A stretch of DNA of 64,000 nucleotides, from the NCBI RefSeq assembly GCF_002950945.1, contig NZ_CP012673.1, positions 4,649,001 through 4,713,000 of the forward strand, written 5' to 3'. The position numbers were made by a program, and so were the translations under genes. The stretch comes from Sorangium cellulosum. GTDB taxonomy: Bacteria > Myxococcota_A > Polyangia > Polyangiales > Polyangiaceae. Below are positions 1 through 8,987 of the stretch, piece after piece; within the stretch, counting starts at the first letter, position 1; each line of letters starts with the position of its first letter. Under the pieces are notes generated by a model, which saw only the letters and a list, made by a program, of their open reading frames with translations, did no database searches and was not told the origin of the DNA.

Positions 1-109
1 CCTTCGTCGGCGCATGGATGCGCGCATAGAAATCCGGGAGGCGCAGGATGCCGAGCGACGCCACGAACATGAAGAACGTCCCCACCAGGGCGGCGGCGAC
101 TTCGAGCAC
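1..109 (-). CDS. mrpG: MrpG/MnhG antiporter subunit, 3' truncated by window edge
   Basis: N-terminal fragment of the small MrpG subunit of the multisubunit Na+/H+ antiporter. Translation from GTG at 109 gives a hydrophobic segment followed by RLPDFYARIHAPTK, which matches the family signature after the first membrane helix. The start lies one base after the mrpF stop, so the two are translationally coupled. A TTG at 121 is a possible alternative start. The rest of the gene lies outside the window. The identity follows from the motif and from its position directly after mrpF. Confidence 0.85.
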   Translation of the reverse strand, partial: MLEVAAALVGTFFMFVASLGILRLPDFYARIHAPTK

Positions 110-110
110 G

Positions 111-392
111 CTAGCGAGCAAAGGAGCCCTCCAGGTAGGCGGCCAGCGAGATGGTGCCGATGAACCCGAACAGCGCGGCCACCAGCACCACCTCCATGAA
201 CGCGTCCGTCTCGAGCAAGATGGATGCCTGGAGCGCCACGCCGACGACGTTCATCAACAGGCAATCGAACGCGAGCAACCGATCGAAGTGCGTCGGCCCG
301 CGCGCGATGCGGATCGTGCAGAGCGCGACGCCGGCGCCGAGCACGAAGAGCGAGGCGAAGAGGACGGCGGATCGGGGATCGACGCTTCCCAT
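111..392 (-). CDS. mrpF: MrpF/MnhF antiporter subunit
   Basis: A 93-residue membrane protein with three hydrophobic segments, the usual size of MrpF. The family-typical RIARGPTHFDRLLAFD stretch follows the first helix. In the Mrp complex the small subunits C, E, F and G assemble with the proton-translocating A and D subunits in the inner membrane. The gene starts two bases after the mrpE stop and is followed immediately by mrpG, the classical ABCDEFG order. Expression is presumably from a promoter upstream of mrpA. Confidence 0.92.
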   Translation of the reverse strand: MGSVDPRSAVLFASLFVLGAGVALCTIRIARGPTHFDRLLAFDCLLMNVVGVALQASILLETDAFMEVVLVAALFGFIGTISLAAYLEGSFAR

Positions 393-393
393 A

Positions 394-891
394 TCATTCC
401 TCCGACGACGGCGGCAGCCCGCGCCCCGCGGCGCGCTGGATCAGGTGGACGAAGCGGCGCAGCCGGCTCCCCAGCACCGCGGGATCGCGCGTGTAGAGCG
501 AGTGGATGTAGAGCGCCCGCTCCTCGGGGCCCACGTCGATCGTGAGCGTGCCCGGCGTCAGCGAGATGAGGCAGGCGAGGAGGATCATCTCGGTGGGGCT
601 CAGGTTGCGCACGTCGAGGCGGACGAACGCCGGATGGAACACGGGCCGCGGACGGACGGTATCGCGCGCGAGGGTGAGGCTCGAGACGACGAGCTCCCGG
701 ACGAAGCAGCAGGCGAGGGCGAGCACGCCGGCTGCAGCGCGCGAGTAGAGGCTCCGGCCGAGCGCGCGCTCGGTGAGCGCGACCGCGCCGAAGCCGACGA
801 GGGAGCCCTCGACCAGGCGCCCCAGAGAGAGCTCCGCATGGAGCAGCATCCAGACGATGGCGAGGAGCAGGTTCAACGCGAGGTGGCTCAT
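394..891 (-). CDS. mrpE: MrpE/MnhE antiporter subunit
   Basis: A 165-residue inner-membrane protein with two N-terminal hydrophobic segments, a third near residue 60, and a cytoplasmic C-terminal half. The stretch LISLTPGTLTIDVGPEERALYIH contains the SLTPGT motif typical of MrpE. The subunit is needed for assembly or activity of Mrp antiporters rather than forming an ion path itself. It lies 7 bp after mrpD and 2 bp before mrpF in the operon. Length and order are ordinary for the family. Confidence 0.92.
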   Translation of the reverse strand: MSHLALNLLLAIVWMLLHAELSLGRLVEGSLVGFGAVALTERALGRSLYSRAAAGVLALACCFVRELVVSSLTLARDTVRPRPVFHPAFVRLDVRNLSPTEMILLACLISLTPGTLTIDVGPEERALYIHSLYTRDPAVLGSRLRRFVHLIQRAAGRGLPPSSEE

Positions 892-898
892 CGGTTCA

Positions 899-2386
899 TC
901 ATCGCTGCCCGAGGACCGCGTCCACGTACGGAGTCACCTCCAGGAGCGTCGCCGCCGTCCGCTCGAGGTGCGCGAAGATCGGCGCCACCGCGACGCCCAG
1001 GAGCACGGTCAACGCGCCGAGGCCGAGCGTCGCGCTCACCATGCCGCGGTCGCGGCCGACCCGGGGCATACGCTGGCCGATGGGCTCTCCCCAGAAGACA
1101 GCGCTCCATATCTTGAGCATCGACGCGAGCGTGAGCAGCCCGACGACGAGCGATACCGTGGTGACGAGGAAGGCTCCGGCCCGGAAGCCGGCGACGACGA
1201 GGAGCAGCTTCCCCCAGAAACCGCTGAGCGGGGGCAGCCCGGCCAGCGACATGGCAGGGACGAAGAAGCCCGCGGCCACGAAGGGGTGCGTGCGCGCGAG
1301 CCCGCGGACGTGGAAGAGCTTCCCCGACCTGCCGATGCGCTCCGCGATTCCACCCGCGAAGATGAGCGCTGTCTTCGCGACCATGTTGTGGATCGTGTGG
1401 AAGAGCCCCGCTGCCACCGCGAGCGGCGTGAACAGCGCGAGGCCGAAGATCATGTAGCCGACCTGGCTCACGATGTGGAACGACAGGACGCCGCGTATCG
1501 TGCTTCGCCCGAGCGCCCCCACGACGCCGATGATCATCGTGGCCGCGGCGATCACGAGGAGCGCCGGGCGGAGCCCGCCGGGTCCGGCCGCGCAGAGGAG
1601 CGGGACGGAGCGGAACAGCGTGTAGACTCCAACCTTGGTGAGGAGCCCGGCGAAGAGACCGTTGACCACGACGGACGCCTCCGGGTACGCGTCGGGCAGC
1701 CAGAAAAAGACCGGCGCCAGGGCCGCCTTGACCATGAAGACGACGATCACCAGCGCCTCCGCGCCCCAGAAGGCGACAGGCAGGTCCCCCTCGCGGACGC
1801 GCACGGCGAGCTCGGCCATGTTCACGGTGCCCGCCGTGCCGTAGACCGCGCCCACGCCGCCGAGGAGCAGCGCGCTGGCGACGAGGTTCATCACCACGTA
1901 CGCGAGCGTGTGCTGGAACCCCGCGGCCCGGGTGCCGAGCGCGAGGAGCGCGAAGGACGACAGGAGCATGAGCTCGAAGAACACGAACAGGTTGAAGAGA
2001 TCACCGGTCACGAGGGAGCCGTTGACACCTGCCATCATGAGCTGCTGGAGCGGGTAGAAATAGCGCCGCTCGCGCGCGCCGCGCAGCGAGCCGGGCGCGT
2101 AGGCGAGCGCGGCGACGGCGACGATCGCCGCGAACAGCAGCATCAGGGCGGCGAGCGAGTCCGTCACCCACACGATGCCGACGCGCGGGCTCCAGCTTCC
2201 GATGGCGAGCACCAGGATCGCGCCCCGGGTCGTCCGGGCGGTGATCACGAGCGCGGTCGCGCACAGGAGGATGCTGCTGGCGAGCGACAGCCACCGCTCC
2301 AGCCGCGGCCTCCCGGAGATCAGCGCCAGGAGCACCGCGGTGAAGAGGGGGAGGAGAACCGGGATCGCCACGATCGCCGCGTTCAC
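899..2386 (-). CDS. mrpD: MrpD/MnhD proton-translocating antiporter subunit
   Basis: A 495-residue polytopic membrane protein of the NADH:quinone oxidoreductase subunit ND2/4/5 superfamily (proton_antipo_M). MrpD carries one of the two proton pathways of the antiporter. Visible hallmarks are the FELMLLSSFALLALG segment (a Glu in a membrane helix) near residue 140, and a KAALAPVFFWLPDAYPEA region near residue 225 whose membrane-embedded Lys is followed by the proline-rich WLPDAYPEA signature. The 5' end overlaps the mrpC stop by 4 bp, which indicates coupled translation. About 500 residues is normal for MrpD. Confidence 0.95.
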   Translation of the reverse strand: MNAAIVAIPVLLPLFTAVLLALISGRPRLERWLSLASSILLCATALVITARTTRGAILVLAIGSWSPRVGIVWVTDSLAALMLLFAAIVAVAALAYAPGSLRGARERRYFYPLQQLMMAGVNGSLVTGDLFNLFVFFELMLLSSFALLALGTRAAGFQHTLAYVVMNLVASALLLGGVGAVYGTAGTVNMAELAVRVREGDLPVAFWGAEALVIVVFMVKAALAPVFFWLPDAYPEASVVVNGLFAGLLTKVGVYTLFRSVPLLCAAGPGGLRPALLVIAAATMIIGVVGALGRSTIRGVLSFHIVSQVGYMIFGLALFTPLAVAAGLFHTIHNMVAKTALIFAGGIAERIGRSGKLFHVRGLARTHPFVAAGFFVPAMSLAGLPPLSGFWGKLLLVVAGFRAGAFLVTTVSLVVGLLTLASMLKIWSAVFWGEPIGQRMPRVGRDRGMVSATLGLGALTVLLGVAVAPIFAHLERTAATLLEVTPYVDAVLGQR

Positions 2387-2730
2387 GCGTCGCTCCTCCC
2401 CGGCGGCTGATCCCTCCCGTTCCGCCGGTGGATGTCGGCGGCCATGGCGAGCAGGAAGGCGGCCATCCCGAAGCCGATCACGATCGCCGTGAGGATGAAC
2501 GCCTGCGCCAGGGGATCGGCCGTGGGGCGGGCGAGGGCGGCGGCCGGATCCTCCGGGATCAGCGGCGGCGCCGCTCCCGCGGGCATGCCCGAGGCGGTCA
2601 GCACGAAGAGGTTCACGCCGTTGGACAGCAGGAGAAAGCCGATCGCCACGCGCTGTACGTCGCGGGACAGCATCAGGTACAGACCCGCGGCGAGGAGCGC
2701 CCCGGCTGCGATCGCGGCGGCTCCGATCAC
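2383..2730 (-). CDS. mrpC: MrpC/MnhC (NuoK-like) antiporter subunit
   Basis: A 115-residue membrane protein with three hydrophobic helices, homologous to NuoK of complex I. The sequence GFLLLSNGVNLFVL is the family signature around the second helix, and AQAFILTAIVIGFGMAAF matches the third. It overlaps mrpB upstream and mrpD downstream by 4 bp each (ATGA-type junctions). It is a structural membrane subunit of the Na+/H+ antiporter, and its size and position are canonical. Confidence 0.93.
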   Translation of the reverse strand: MIGAAAIAAGALLAAGLYLMLSRDVQRVAIGFLLLSNGVNLFVLTASGMPAGAAPPLIPEDPAAALARPTADPLAQAFILTAIVIGFGMAAFLLAMAADIHRRNGRDQPPGRSDA

Positions 2731-3149
2731 GGCGGCGCCTCCGCGGCGAAGGCGTCGAGCACCAGGGCCGCGGCGCCTACCACCGCGAGGTAGACGCCGA
2801 CGTCGAAGAGGAGCGTCGTCGAGAGGCGGAGCGCTGGAGGATCCGTGACGCCGATCTGCAGGTGGTAATGGGTCAAGAAGCCCTGGCCGCGCGCGACGGC
2901 GGGGAGCCCCGAGGCCAGGGCGACGAGCAAGCCGATCCAGGGCATCCTGCAGACGATCGGGGTGAGCGCGGTCCGCACCGTATCCGCGCCGAAGGCGAGG
3001 GCCGCCAGGACGAACGCGATGGCCGTGACGAGCCCGGCGATGAAGCCGCCGCCCGGCGCGTCGTGCCCGCGGAGCAGCAGGAAGAGCGCAAGGACGACGG
3101 CCAGCGGGAGCACCCCTGTGGCGACGCGGCTCAGGAAGGGCGATCGCAT
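2727..3149 (-). CDS. mrpB: MrpB/MnhB antiporter subunit
   Basis: A 140-residue membrane protein with four hydrophobic helices. The family motif GHDAPGGGFIAGLV is clear near residue 30. The start is taken at ATG 3149, inside the 3' end of mrpA (19-bp overlap), because the open frame continues far upstream without any family resemblance. MrpB is a separate polypeptide here, as in seven-gene Mrp systems, rather than only the C-terminal domain of a long MrpA. It is co-transcribed with its neighbours. Confidence 0.93.
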   Translation of the reverse strand: MRSPFLSRVATGVLPLAVVLALFLLLRGHDAPGGGFIAGLVTAIAFVLAALAFGADTVRTALTPIVCRMPWIGLLVALASGLPAVARGQGFLTHYHLQIGVTDPPALRLSTTLLFDVGVYLAVVGAAALVLDAFAAEAPP

Positions 3150-5452
3150 GCCCCGGCCCCCCCTCGCCTCGACGTCGGAGCCGGCTCGCGCCGCGCGCGC
3201 AGCAGCGCCGTCGCGCCCAGCGCGGCGACGGCGAGCACGGCGATCTCGCCGAGGGTGTCGGCGCCCCGGAAATCCACGAGGATCACGTTGACGGCGTTCC
3301 TTCCGTGGGCCTCCGGGAGCGACAGCGCGAGCTGGCTCGCGCCGGCGGGGGCCCTCGGAGGATGGACGCCGGTGCTCCAGGCGAGGACCGCCGCGAGGGC
3401 CGCCACGGTGCCCGCCACCGCGGCGTGAGCGAGGCGCACCCTCCGAGGCCGCGCGTCGGGGCGGAGCCTGGGGAGCCTGCGAAAGACGAGCAGGAGCAGG
3501 ACGAGAGAGACCGTCTCGACGAGGATCTGCGTGAGCACGAGATCGGGCGCGCGAAAGAGGATGTAGAAGACCGCCACGCCGTATCCCGCGACCGCCAACG
3601 TCACGACCCTGGTGATGCGGCTCGGCCCGAAGGGCGTCAGCGCAGCCCCGACGATGATCATGAGCGCCGGGAGGCAGGCGACCCCGAGGTCGGGGCCCCA
3701 CGTCCCGGTCGTGCCGAGCCCATCGCCGAGGGCGACGGCGGCGCACGACGCGGCGGCGGCGAAGAGGAGCATCACCGCCAGGTAACGCGGCAGTCCCCCT
3801 GCCTGTGCGGCTCGACCCGCCCAGCCCGAGAGCCGGAGGACGGCCTCGGAGATCCGGTCGGAGAGGACCTGTGTCTCCGGCTCGCCGGGAGGCTTTGCGA
3901 GCTGCCTCCAGAGGAGGTAGCCGCCCACCCCCAGCGCGATGGTGAGCAAGCTGAGGGCGGAGAGGGCGTCCCCGTGGTGCCATACGGCCAGCCACTCCGG
4001 CCACGTGGCTTCGGTCTCCAGCAGCGAGCCCAGCCACCCGGGAGCAATGCCGCCGATCACCTGCGGGGTGAGCAAGACGACGGGGATGACCAGCAGCCAT
4101 GGCGAGAGCTGGTGCCTCGGATGGCCGCGATCTTCGGGCGGGACGTCGGGGCCCCAGAACGAGCTGACGAAGAGCTTGAGCGCGTAAGCGACGGCGAACG
4201 CCCCGCCCGCGAGCGCTGCCACGAGCGCGACCACGCCGCCCGGGGAGCGATCGGCCAGCAGCGCCTCGTAGAGGACCTCTTTGCTGATGAAGCCGAGCAC
4301 GAAGGGAAAGCCGGCCATGGCGGCGGCGCCGACGCCGATCAAGAGGCCGGCGATCGGCTCGCGCCGGAACCAGTGCTCCTCCTTCAGCACCGACAGATCG
4401 CGTGTCCCCGTCACCTTCTCCATCCAGCCGACGAGCAAGAAGAGAGATGATTTGTACAGCGCGTGGTTCGCGATGTTGAGCAGCTCGCCGCGCGTCCCGG
4501 CCCTCGCGTACAGACCGTAGAGCGCGGTCAGCACGCCGAGGTACGCCACCGTGCTGTAAGCGAGGAGCTTCTTCAGGTCCCAGGCCCGGACGGCGTCCCA
4601 TCCGGCCACGACGAAGGTGGTGAGCCCCACCGTGACGAGGACGGGGCGCCAGGCGGGGGACGTGTGAAACACCGGGAACAGGCGGGCCATCAGGAAGATA
4701 CCGCCCTTCACCATGGTGGCGGAGTGCAGGTAGGCGCTGACGGGCGCGGGCGCGGCCATGGCGCCCGGGAGCCAGAAGTGGAACGGGAACTGCGCCGATT
4801 TGGCGAACGCCCCGGTGAGCAGGAGGACGAGCGCGGTGACATGGGCCGGGTTCGCCACGATCTCGCCCGCGCGCGGAGCGAGCTCCGACAGATTGTAGGT
4901 GCCGGCGATCTGCCCGAGCAGCACCACGCCGGCGAGCATCGCGAGGCCGCCTGCGCCCGTGACCAGGAAGGCGCGGATCGCGCCGCTTCGTGCCTCCGGA
5001 TCGGTGGAGTCCATCCCGATGAGGAGAGCGGACGCGATGGTGGTCAGCTCCCAGAACACGAAGAGGAGCACGAGGGAGTCCGAGATGACGACCCCGATCA
5101 TGGCCCCCATGAACGCGAGGAGCGCTGCCCAGTAGGCGGGTTTGCCCTTCGGTCCCAGGTAGGCGCGGCTGTACTGGACGACGCCGAGTCCCACGCCGGC
5201 GATGAGCAGCACGAAGAAGGCGCCGAGGCGGTCCAGGCGCAGATTCGCCGTCATCCCGACGGAGGGGAGCCAGCCTATCGGGATCGTCGTCGATGCACCA
5301 GCGGACACCTCGGGCCAGCGCGGAAGCATGATGAAGAGCAGGAGCGCAGGGGGGAGCAGCGCGACGCGCCCAGCCCACCGTGGCGAGAGGAACAGCACGA
5401 GCGCTGCGCCCAGGAAGGGCACAACGAGGGTCAACGCGAGGGTCGGCAGCAT
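3131..5452 (-). CDS. mrpA: MrpA/MnhA large antiporter subunit
   Basis: A 773-residue polytopic inner-membrane protein and the largest Mrp subunit. The first roughly 450 residues are the proton_antipo-type core (complex I NuoL-like), with FVFWELTTIASALLIG near residue 130 and AKSAQFPFHFWLPGAMAAP near residue 215. The C-terminal third carries the MrpA-specific domain, including FRAPDLVLTQILVETVSL. It exchanges cytoplasmic Na+ for external H+ and is involved in alkali or Na+ tolerance. It is the first gene of the mrpABCDEFG order, and the universal-stress gene ends only 47 bp upstream, so the operon may include that gene. Confidence 0.95.
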   Translation of the reverse strand: MLPTLALTLVVPFLGAALVLFLSPRWAGRVALLPPALLLFIMLPRWPEVSAGASTTIPIGWLPSVGMTANLRLDRLGAFFVLLIAGVGLGVVQYSRAYLGPKGKPAYWAALLAFMGAMIGVVISDSLVLLFVFWELTTIASALLIGMDSTDPEARSGAIRAFLVTGAGGLAMLAGVVLLGQIAGTYNLSELAPRAGEIVANPAHVTALVLLLTGAFAKSAQFPFHFWLPGAMAAPAPVSAYLHSATMVKGGIFLMARLFPVFHTSPAWRPVLVTVGLTTFVVAGWDAVRAWDLKKLLAYSTVAYLGVLTALYGLYARAGTRGELLNIANHALYKSSLFLLVGWMEKVTGTRDLSVLKEEHWFRREPIAGLLIGVGAAAMAGFPFVLGFISKEVLYEALLADRSPGGVVALVAALAGGAFAVAYALKLFVSSFWGPDVPPEDRGHPRHQLSPWLLVIPVVLLTPQVIGGIAPGWLGSLLETEATWPEWLAVWHHGDALSALSLLTIALGVGGYLLWRQLAKPPGEPETQVLSDRISEAVLRLSGWAGRAAQAGGLPRYLAVMLLFAAAASCAAVALGDGLGTTGTWGPDLGVACLPALMIIVGAALTPFGPSRITRVVTLAVAGYGVAVFYILFRAPDLVLTQILVETVSLVLLLLVFRRLPRLRPDARPRRVRLAHAAVAGTVAALAAVLAWSTGVHPPRAPAGASQLALSLPEAHGRNAVNVILVDFRGADTLGEIAVLAVAALGATALLRARREPAPTSRRGGAGACDRPS

Positions 5453-5499
5453 GCGAGGTACCTTGTCGCCGAGCGGGGCACGTCAGCGCTGGCATGTGG

Positions 5500-6534
5500 C
5501 TACGCTCTGCCGTGCAATGCGCCATGGGCTCTCCGCTCCCCGCGCGGGCTCCGCGCGTCCCCGCGCGGGCTCCGCGCGAGCGGTCGCGCCCGCGGGCGTC
5601 GGCGCCGCACGCGTGGCGCCGTGGGCGTGCTGCGCGACGTCGAGACCTCGGCCGGCGCATAGGTCGCCGGCACACACACGGCGCTGCAGGGCAGGCTCGA
5701 CCGGAGGATGCTGCGCCACGACGGCGCTCGCCACAGGCGACCTCGCGACGGATCGTGAGCGATGACGAGGAGATCGACCTGCTCTCGCCGGGCCAGGCGG
5801 AGCAGCTCGGCTGCTGGGCGACGGGTGATGATCTCCATGGGCCAGGTCGCGCCGGCGAGCGCGCGCGGCTCATCCACGCTGCGAGCCCCAGCCAGGGGCC
5901 TGTCGCGGTAGGGATGCTCCAGGCATCGGGTCGCCGCAGCAGACACGAACCGCGTCCAGGAGCTCGCGAGCCCAAGCTCTCGGTGAAAGGTCGCGACGAG
6001 CGCTTCGAGCGGCCCCGCGCTGTCGAGCTCAGTGAGCCAGTCCAGAGCGGCGCGCGAAGAGCCGGAGGGATCGAGCGCGACAAGGACGCGCAAGCAGCGC
6101 TCGCCTCGCAGCCAATCGATCAAGCGATCGGAGCCCTCGGTGACCAGTACCGGGACGGGCGAACTCCGAAGTATCTTTTCGACTCCATCCCCGAACAGTC
6201 TCTCGAGCCGGTTCCCGGGGCGGTGCGAGATCACCATCAGGCGGGCCCGGCAGTCGCTCGCGATCTCGGCGAGCCAGACGTGCCGGAGCCCGGCGACGAG
6301 CCGCGCCTCGACCCGCGCTCCGAGCTGCCGCAGCGCCTCGGTCTGCCGACCGAGCGTCTCGCGCTCTGGATCCAGCAGCGGGTCGTCCTCGTGGCCGAGC
6401 ATGAACTCGGAGCCAAGCTCGTCGACGACATGGACGAGATGGAGCTCCTCGCCGAGCCGCTGGGCGAGGGACGCGGCGGCCAGCCCGGCTCGCTCTGCCG
6501 CTGGAGAAAAGTCGGTGTCGCAGACGATGGGCAT
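5500..6534 (-). CDS. Tandem universal stress protein (two UspA domains)
   Basis: A 344-residue soluble protein with two UspA-type folds. Domain 1 (about residues 1-145) begins MPIVCDTDFSPAAERAG and ends SSPVPVLVTEG. Domain 2 begins near LRVLVALDPSGSSRAALDWL and ends with a Ser-Leu-Pro-Cys-Ser-like strand. The start at ATG 6534 was chosen because it opens the first beta strand, although the frame stays open further upstream. The last roughly 45 residues are Arg/Pro-rich low complexity. Usp proteins bind nucleotides or modulate stress survival. Its position just upstream of mrpA suggests a shared envelope or ion-stress response, which is inference. Confidence 0.85.
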   Translation of the reverse strand: MPIVCDTDFSPAAERAGLAAASLAQRLGEELHLVHVVDELGSEFMLGHEDDPLLDPERETLGRQTEALRQLGARVEARLVAGLRHVWLAEIASDCRARLMVISHRPGNRLERLFGDGVEKILRSSPVPVLVTEGSDRLIDWLRGERCLRVLVALDPSGSSRAALDWLTELDSAGPLEALVATFHRELGLASSWTRFVSAAATRCLEHPYRDRPLAGARSVDEPRALAGATWPMEIITRRPAAELLRLARREQVDLLVIAHDPSRGRLWRAPSWRSILRSSLPCSAVCVPATYAPAEVSTSRSTPTAPRVRRRRPRARPLARSPRGDARSPRGERRAHGALHGRA

Positions 6535-6839
6535 GGGTTGCCACGAAGCAGCGAAAGGTGTGCCTGCCCGTGCGGCGTGCGGCGAATGCGCGCTCGCCCG
6601 CTGATCAAGCGACCAAGCAGTCGCCCCGCCGGCTCGACCATCGGCACGTGGCCTCCGGCGGGTGACCAGGGTGAGACGGGCGAGGGCGCGCGGGCCGCCG
6701 GGGAGCTCTTCGAGCGTCCGGCTCAGCGCCTCGAAGCGCGACTGGCTGCCGGACGTTCGGGCTGGGGAAATCCAGGGGGAACCGAGGACGTCGGACGGAT
6801 CGTCGTGATCGTCGCTGCGGATCTCTCCCACACACGCGC
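6535..6839. other. Intergenic region between sensor kinase and Usp gene
   Basis: About 305 bp between the stop of the histidine kinase and the start of the tandem Usp gene. Both strands have open frames here, but their translations are Arg/Pro-rich and resemble nothing recognisable. They look like GC-driven artefacts. I see no clear promoter, terminator or RNA gene. The region probably holds the promoter for the usp-mrp genes. Confidence 0.4.
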
Positions 6840-8399
6840 TCAGCTCCGCGGCGCCGACGCCGCCCGAGCGCTCGGCGACGTCGGGGGCGTCGCGCCCTCC
6901 GCGAGGGGCAGCTCGAGGCGGAAGACCGAGCCCTGGCCGGGCGCGCTGCTCACGCCGAGTGACCCGCCGTGCGCCTCGGCGATCCGCCGCGCGAGCCATA
7001 GCCCGAGCCCCACGCCGGGCACCAGCTCGCGGGACGCGCTGGCGCGGCGGAACGGCTCGAAGAGCCGCTCGACCTCCTCCGGCTCGATACCGATGCCCTG
7101 GTCGGCGACCGTGACATAGGCACGACCGCCGTCCTCTCCCACGGAGACGGTGATCTCTCCTCCCTGAGGAGAATACTTGACGGCGTTGCTGATGAGGTTG
7201 TTGAGCACCTGCGCGATGCGCGTCGGATCACAGAGGGCGACCACCGGTCCCGCGGCGCTCGACACGGTGATCTCATGCGCCGATGACAGAGGTTGGAAGA
7301 GCTCCGCCGCTTCGCGCGCGAGCTCGCTCAAATCGCAGGCCCCCAGCTTGAGCTCGAGCCGGCCGGCGTGGATCCGGGTGGCATCCAGGAGGTCGCCGAC
7401 GAGCCGATCCATTCGATGGACCTGCCGCGCGACGAGCTCGTTCGCCCGCCGGGCCTGCTCCGCGGTCGGCGCCGGTCCGCTCGGGTGGAACCTGTCGACA
7501 TTGAACCGGAGCGCCGTCAGCGGGTTGCGGAGGTCGTGGGCAACTCCGGCGATGAAGGTGAGCTGATTTTCCTCCTGGCAGACCAGGCTATCCGCCATGC
7601 CGTTGAACACGCCCGCGATCGAGCGAAGCTCTGAGGGCCCTGCGACCTGGGCGCGCGCGGCCTTGTCGCCGCGCCCAAAGCGCTCGATGGCCCGCTCGAG
7701 CGCCGCGAGCGGGGAATGGACGCCGCGCTCGATGGCGACGAGCGACGCCACGATCGCGATCGCGGCGAGCAGGGGGATTCCAATGCTCAGCACGTTCGCC
7801 GTCGAGTCCCAGACGGCAGCCTGGCGCGTTGCGGCCTGGGCCTGCAGGCTATTCTGGTCGACGAAGTCCTGGAGGCTCGTCATCGCGGCGTTGAGCAGGG
7901 GCAAAGACGTCCGGATGGCTTCGCCCGGCGTCTCACGGCGCTCGAGGAGGGCTCTGCAGTAGACGAAGTAGTCGTACATGCGCTGCTCCACCTCGCGCAG
8001 CAACAGCTCCTCCTCCGGGCTGCCGATGTATTTGCGGACCTCGATGAGGCGCCGGTCCGCGCCGGCGACGATCGCCTCCAGCACAGGGCCGATGTCCTCG
8101 GCGGACGCCGGCGCGCCCTCGGCGGACGCCAGCGCGAGGGTGCCGTTGTACTGCGTCATCTGCTGCTGCAGCTCCATCGCCAGTCGTACGCTCTGGACGC
8201 TGTCGTCGATGAAGCGCGACGTCCGGTGCAGGAACGTGGTGAGCAGGCCCATTCCCGCCACCGAGAGCAACAGGAGCACGGCCATCGTCGCGATCGCTCC
8301 CAGGACGATGGATCGCAGGCTCGTCCCACCCGCCTTCTCGCACGACCTCGGCTGTCCGTCGTGGGGTGGGCGCTGATGATTCGCGGACATGGGAGGCAC
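6840..8399 (-). CDS. Membrane sensor histidine kinase (HAMP-HisKA-HATPase), orphan
   Basis: A 519-residue two-component sensor kinase. One helix near residues 30-57 and another near residues 205-227 bracket a periplasmic helical domain of about 150 residues. A HAMP linker follows, then the dimerisation/phosphoacceptor box with VAHDLRNPLTALRF (His) near residue 295. The ATPase domain shows NLISNAVKYSP (N box), DQGIGI (G1) and GVGLGLWLARRI (G2). GTG 8399 opens the frame and ATG 8390 (MSANHQ) is an equally good start. No response regulator gene is adjacent, so the partner must be elsewhere. Three 21-bp direct repeats lie about 130 bp upstream. Confidence 0.92.
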   Translation of the reverse strand: MPPMSANHQRPPHDGQPRSCEKAGGTSLRSIVLGAIATMAVLLLLSVAGMGLLTTFLHRTSRFIDDSVQSVRLAMELQQQMTQYNGTLALASAEGAPASAEDIGPVLEAIVAGADRRLIEVRKYIGSPEEELLLREVEQRMYDYFVYCRALLERRETPGEAIRTSLPLLNAAMTSLQDFVDQNSLQAQAATRQAAVWDSTANVLSIGIPLLAAIAIVASLVAIERGVHSPLAALERAIERFGRGDKAARAQVAGPSELRSIAGVFNGMADSLVCQEENQLTFIAGVAHDLRNPLTALRFNVDRFHPSGPAPTAEQARRANELVARQVHRMDRLVGDLLDATRIHAGRLELKLGACDLSELAREAAELFQPLSSAHEITVSSAAGPVVALCDPTRIAQVLNNLISNAVKYSPQGGEITVSVGEDGGRAYVTVADQGIGIEPEEVERLFEPFRRASASRELVPGVGLGLWLARRIAEAHGGSLGVSSAPGQGSVFRLELPLAEGATPPTSPSARAASAPRS

Positions 8400-8524
8400 T
8401 ATGACAGTCGCCGCGCATCGCGTCGGCTGCTTCGAACGCCGACCGGCCCAGCGCCCGCGCGCGCTTCCTGGCCACAGCGCAACGCCGGGTGTTCAGCTCC
8501 TGCATGTCGTGCATCCAATGAGAG

Positions 8525-8587
8525 GAGCTCTCCAGCTTTCGGCAGGAGCTCTCCAGCTCTCGGCAAGAGCTCTCCAGCTCGCCGCGC
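8525..8587. repeat. Three tandem 21-bp repeats upstream of the sensor kinase
   Basis: Three head-to-tail units of 21 bp start at 8525, 8546 and 8567. They share the core GAGCTCTCCAGCT, and the third unit diverges at its end. The block lies 126 bp 5' of the kinase GTG, between it and the small membrane-protein gene. Read on the minus strand the units would encode an ELESSCR heptad, but that frame runs on antiphase into the kinase gene and looks spurious. It could be an operator array; this is unproven. Confidence 0.6.
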
Positions 8588-8621
8588 TGGGTCACCCGCG
8601 CGGCTCTACCAGCACGTCCGC

Positions 8622-8987
8622 TCAGCCGTCGCGGTCCAGCCTGCGATCCAGGATCTCCGCCAGCGCAAAGGCCTGGCGCAAGCTGCCCCGATGGCGCAGC
8701 GCATTTCGCAGCATCATGCGTCGCGGCGCGCGCGTCCCGGCGCCCGCGTCGGAGCCGCCCGTGGGCGACGGCGCCCCGTTCTGCGCCGCTGGCGGCGGCG
8801 CCCCGCGCGCGGGCCGGCCGGTTGCTATCTCGTCACGCGGCGCGCGCGGCGTCCCGCCATACGGCGCGCGCGGAGGCGTCCCTCCGTCCCGACGCCGCTC
8901 GCGCGTCCCGCCGAGCGCCGCGCCGCGCCATGAGATCAGCGCGAAGAGCAGGAAGAGCGCGAGCAGCAGCAAGTCTACCAGCGTCAC
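8622..8987 (-). CDS. Small single-pass membrane protein, hypothetical
   Basis: A 121-residue protein with one N-terminal membrane helix (LVDLLLLALFLLFALISW). A low-complexity, Arg/Pro/Gly-rich middle (about residues 28-85) follows, then a short charged C-terminal helix. Its ATG overlaps the floA stop by 4 bp, so it is translationally coupled to the flotillin gene, which is the main reason to call it real. No family recognised. The context suggests an accessory of the NfeD/flotillin membrane-microdomain system. Confidence 0.55.
   Translation of the reverse strand: MTLVDLLLLALFLLFALISWRGAALGGTRERRRDGGTPPRAPYGGTPRAPRDEIATGRPARGAPPPAAQNGAPSPTGGSDAGAGTRAPRRMMLRNALRHRGSLRQAFALAEILDRRLDRDG

Noticed and set aside
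2727..6083. A single 1,118-codon minus-strand open frame
   Set aside because: Only the last 140 residues are a real protein (MrpB). The rest is antiphase to mrpA and the Usp gene and is Arg/Pro-rich noise.
7933..8595. Coding frame with ELESSCR heptads upstream of the sensor kinase
   Set aside because: It runs antiphase through the kinase gene with Arg/Pro-rich sequence. The heptads come from the 21-bp DNA repeats and there is no ribosome-binding site.
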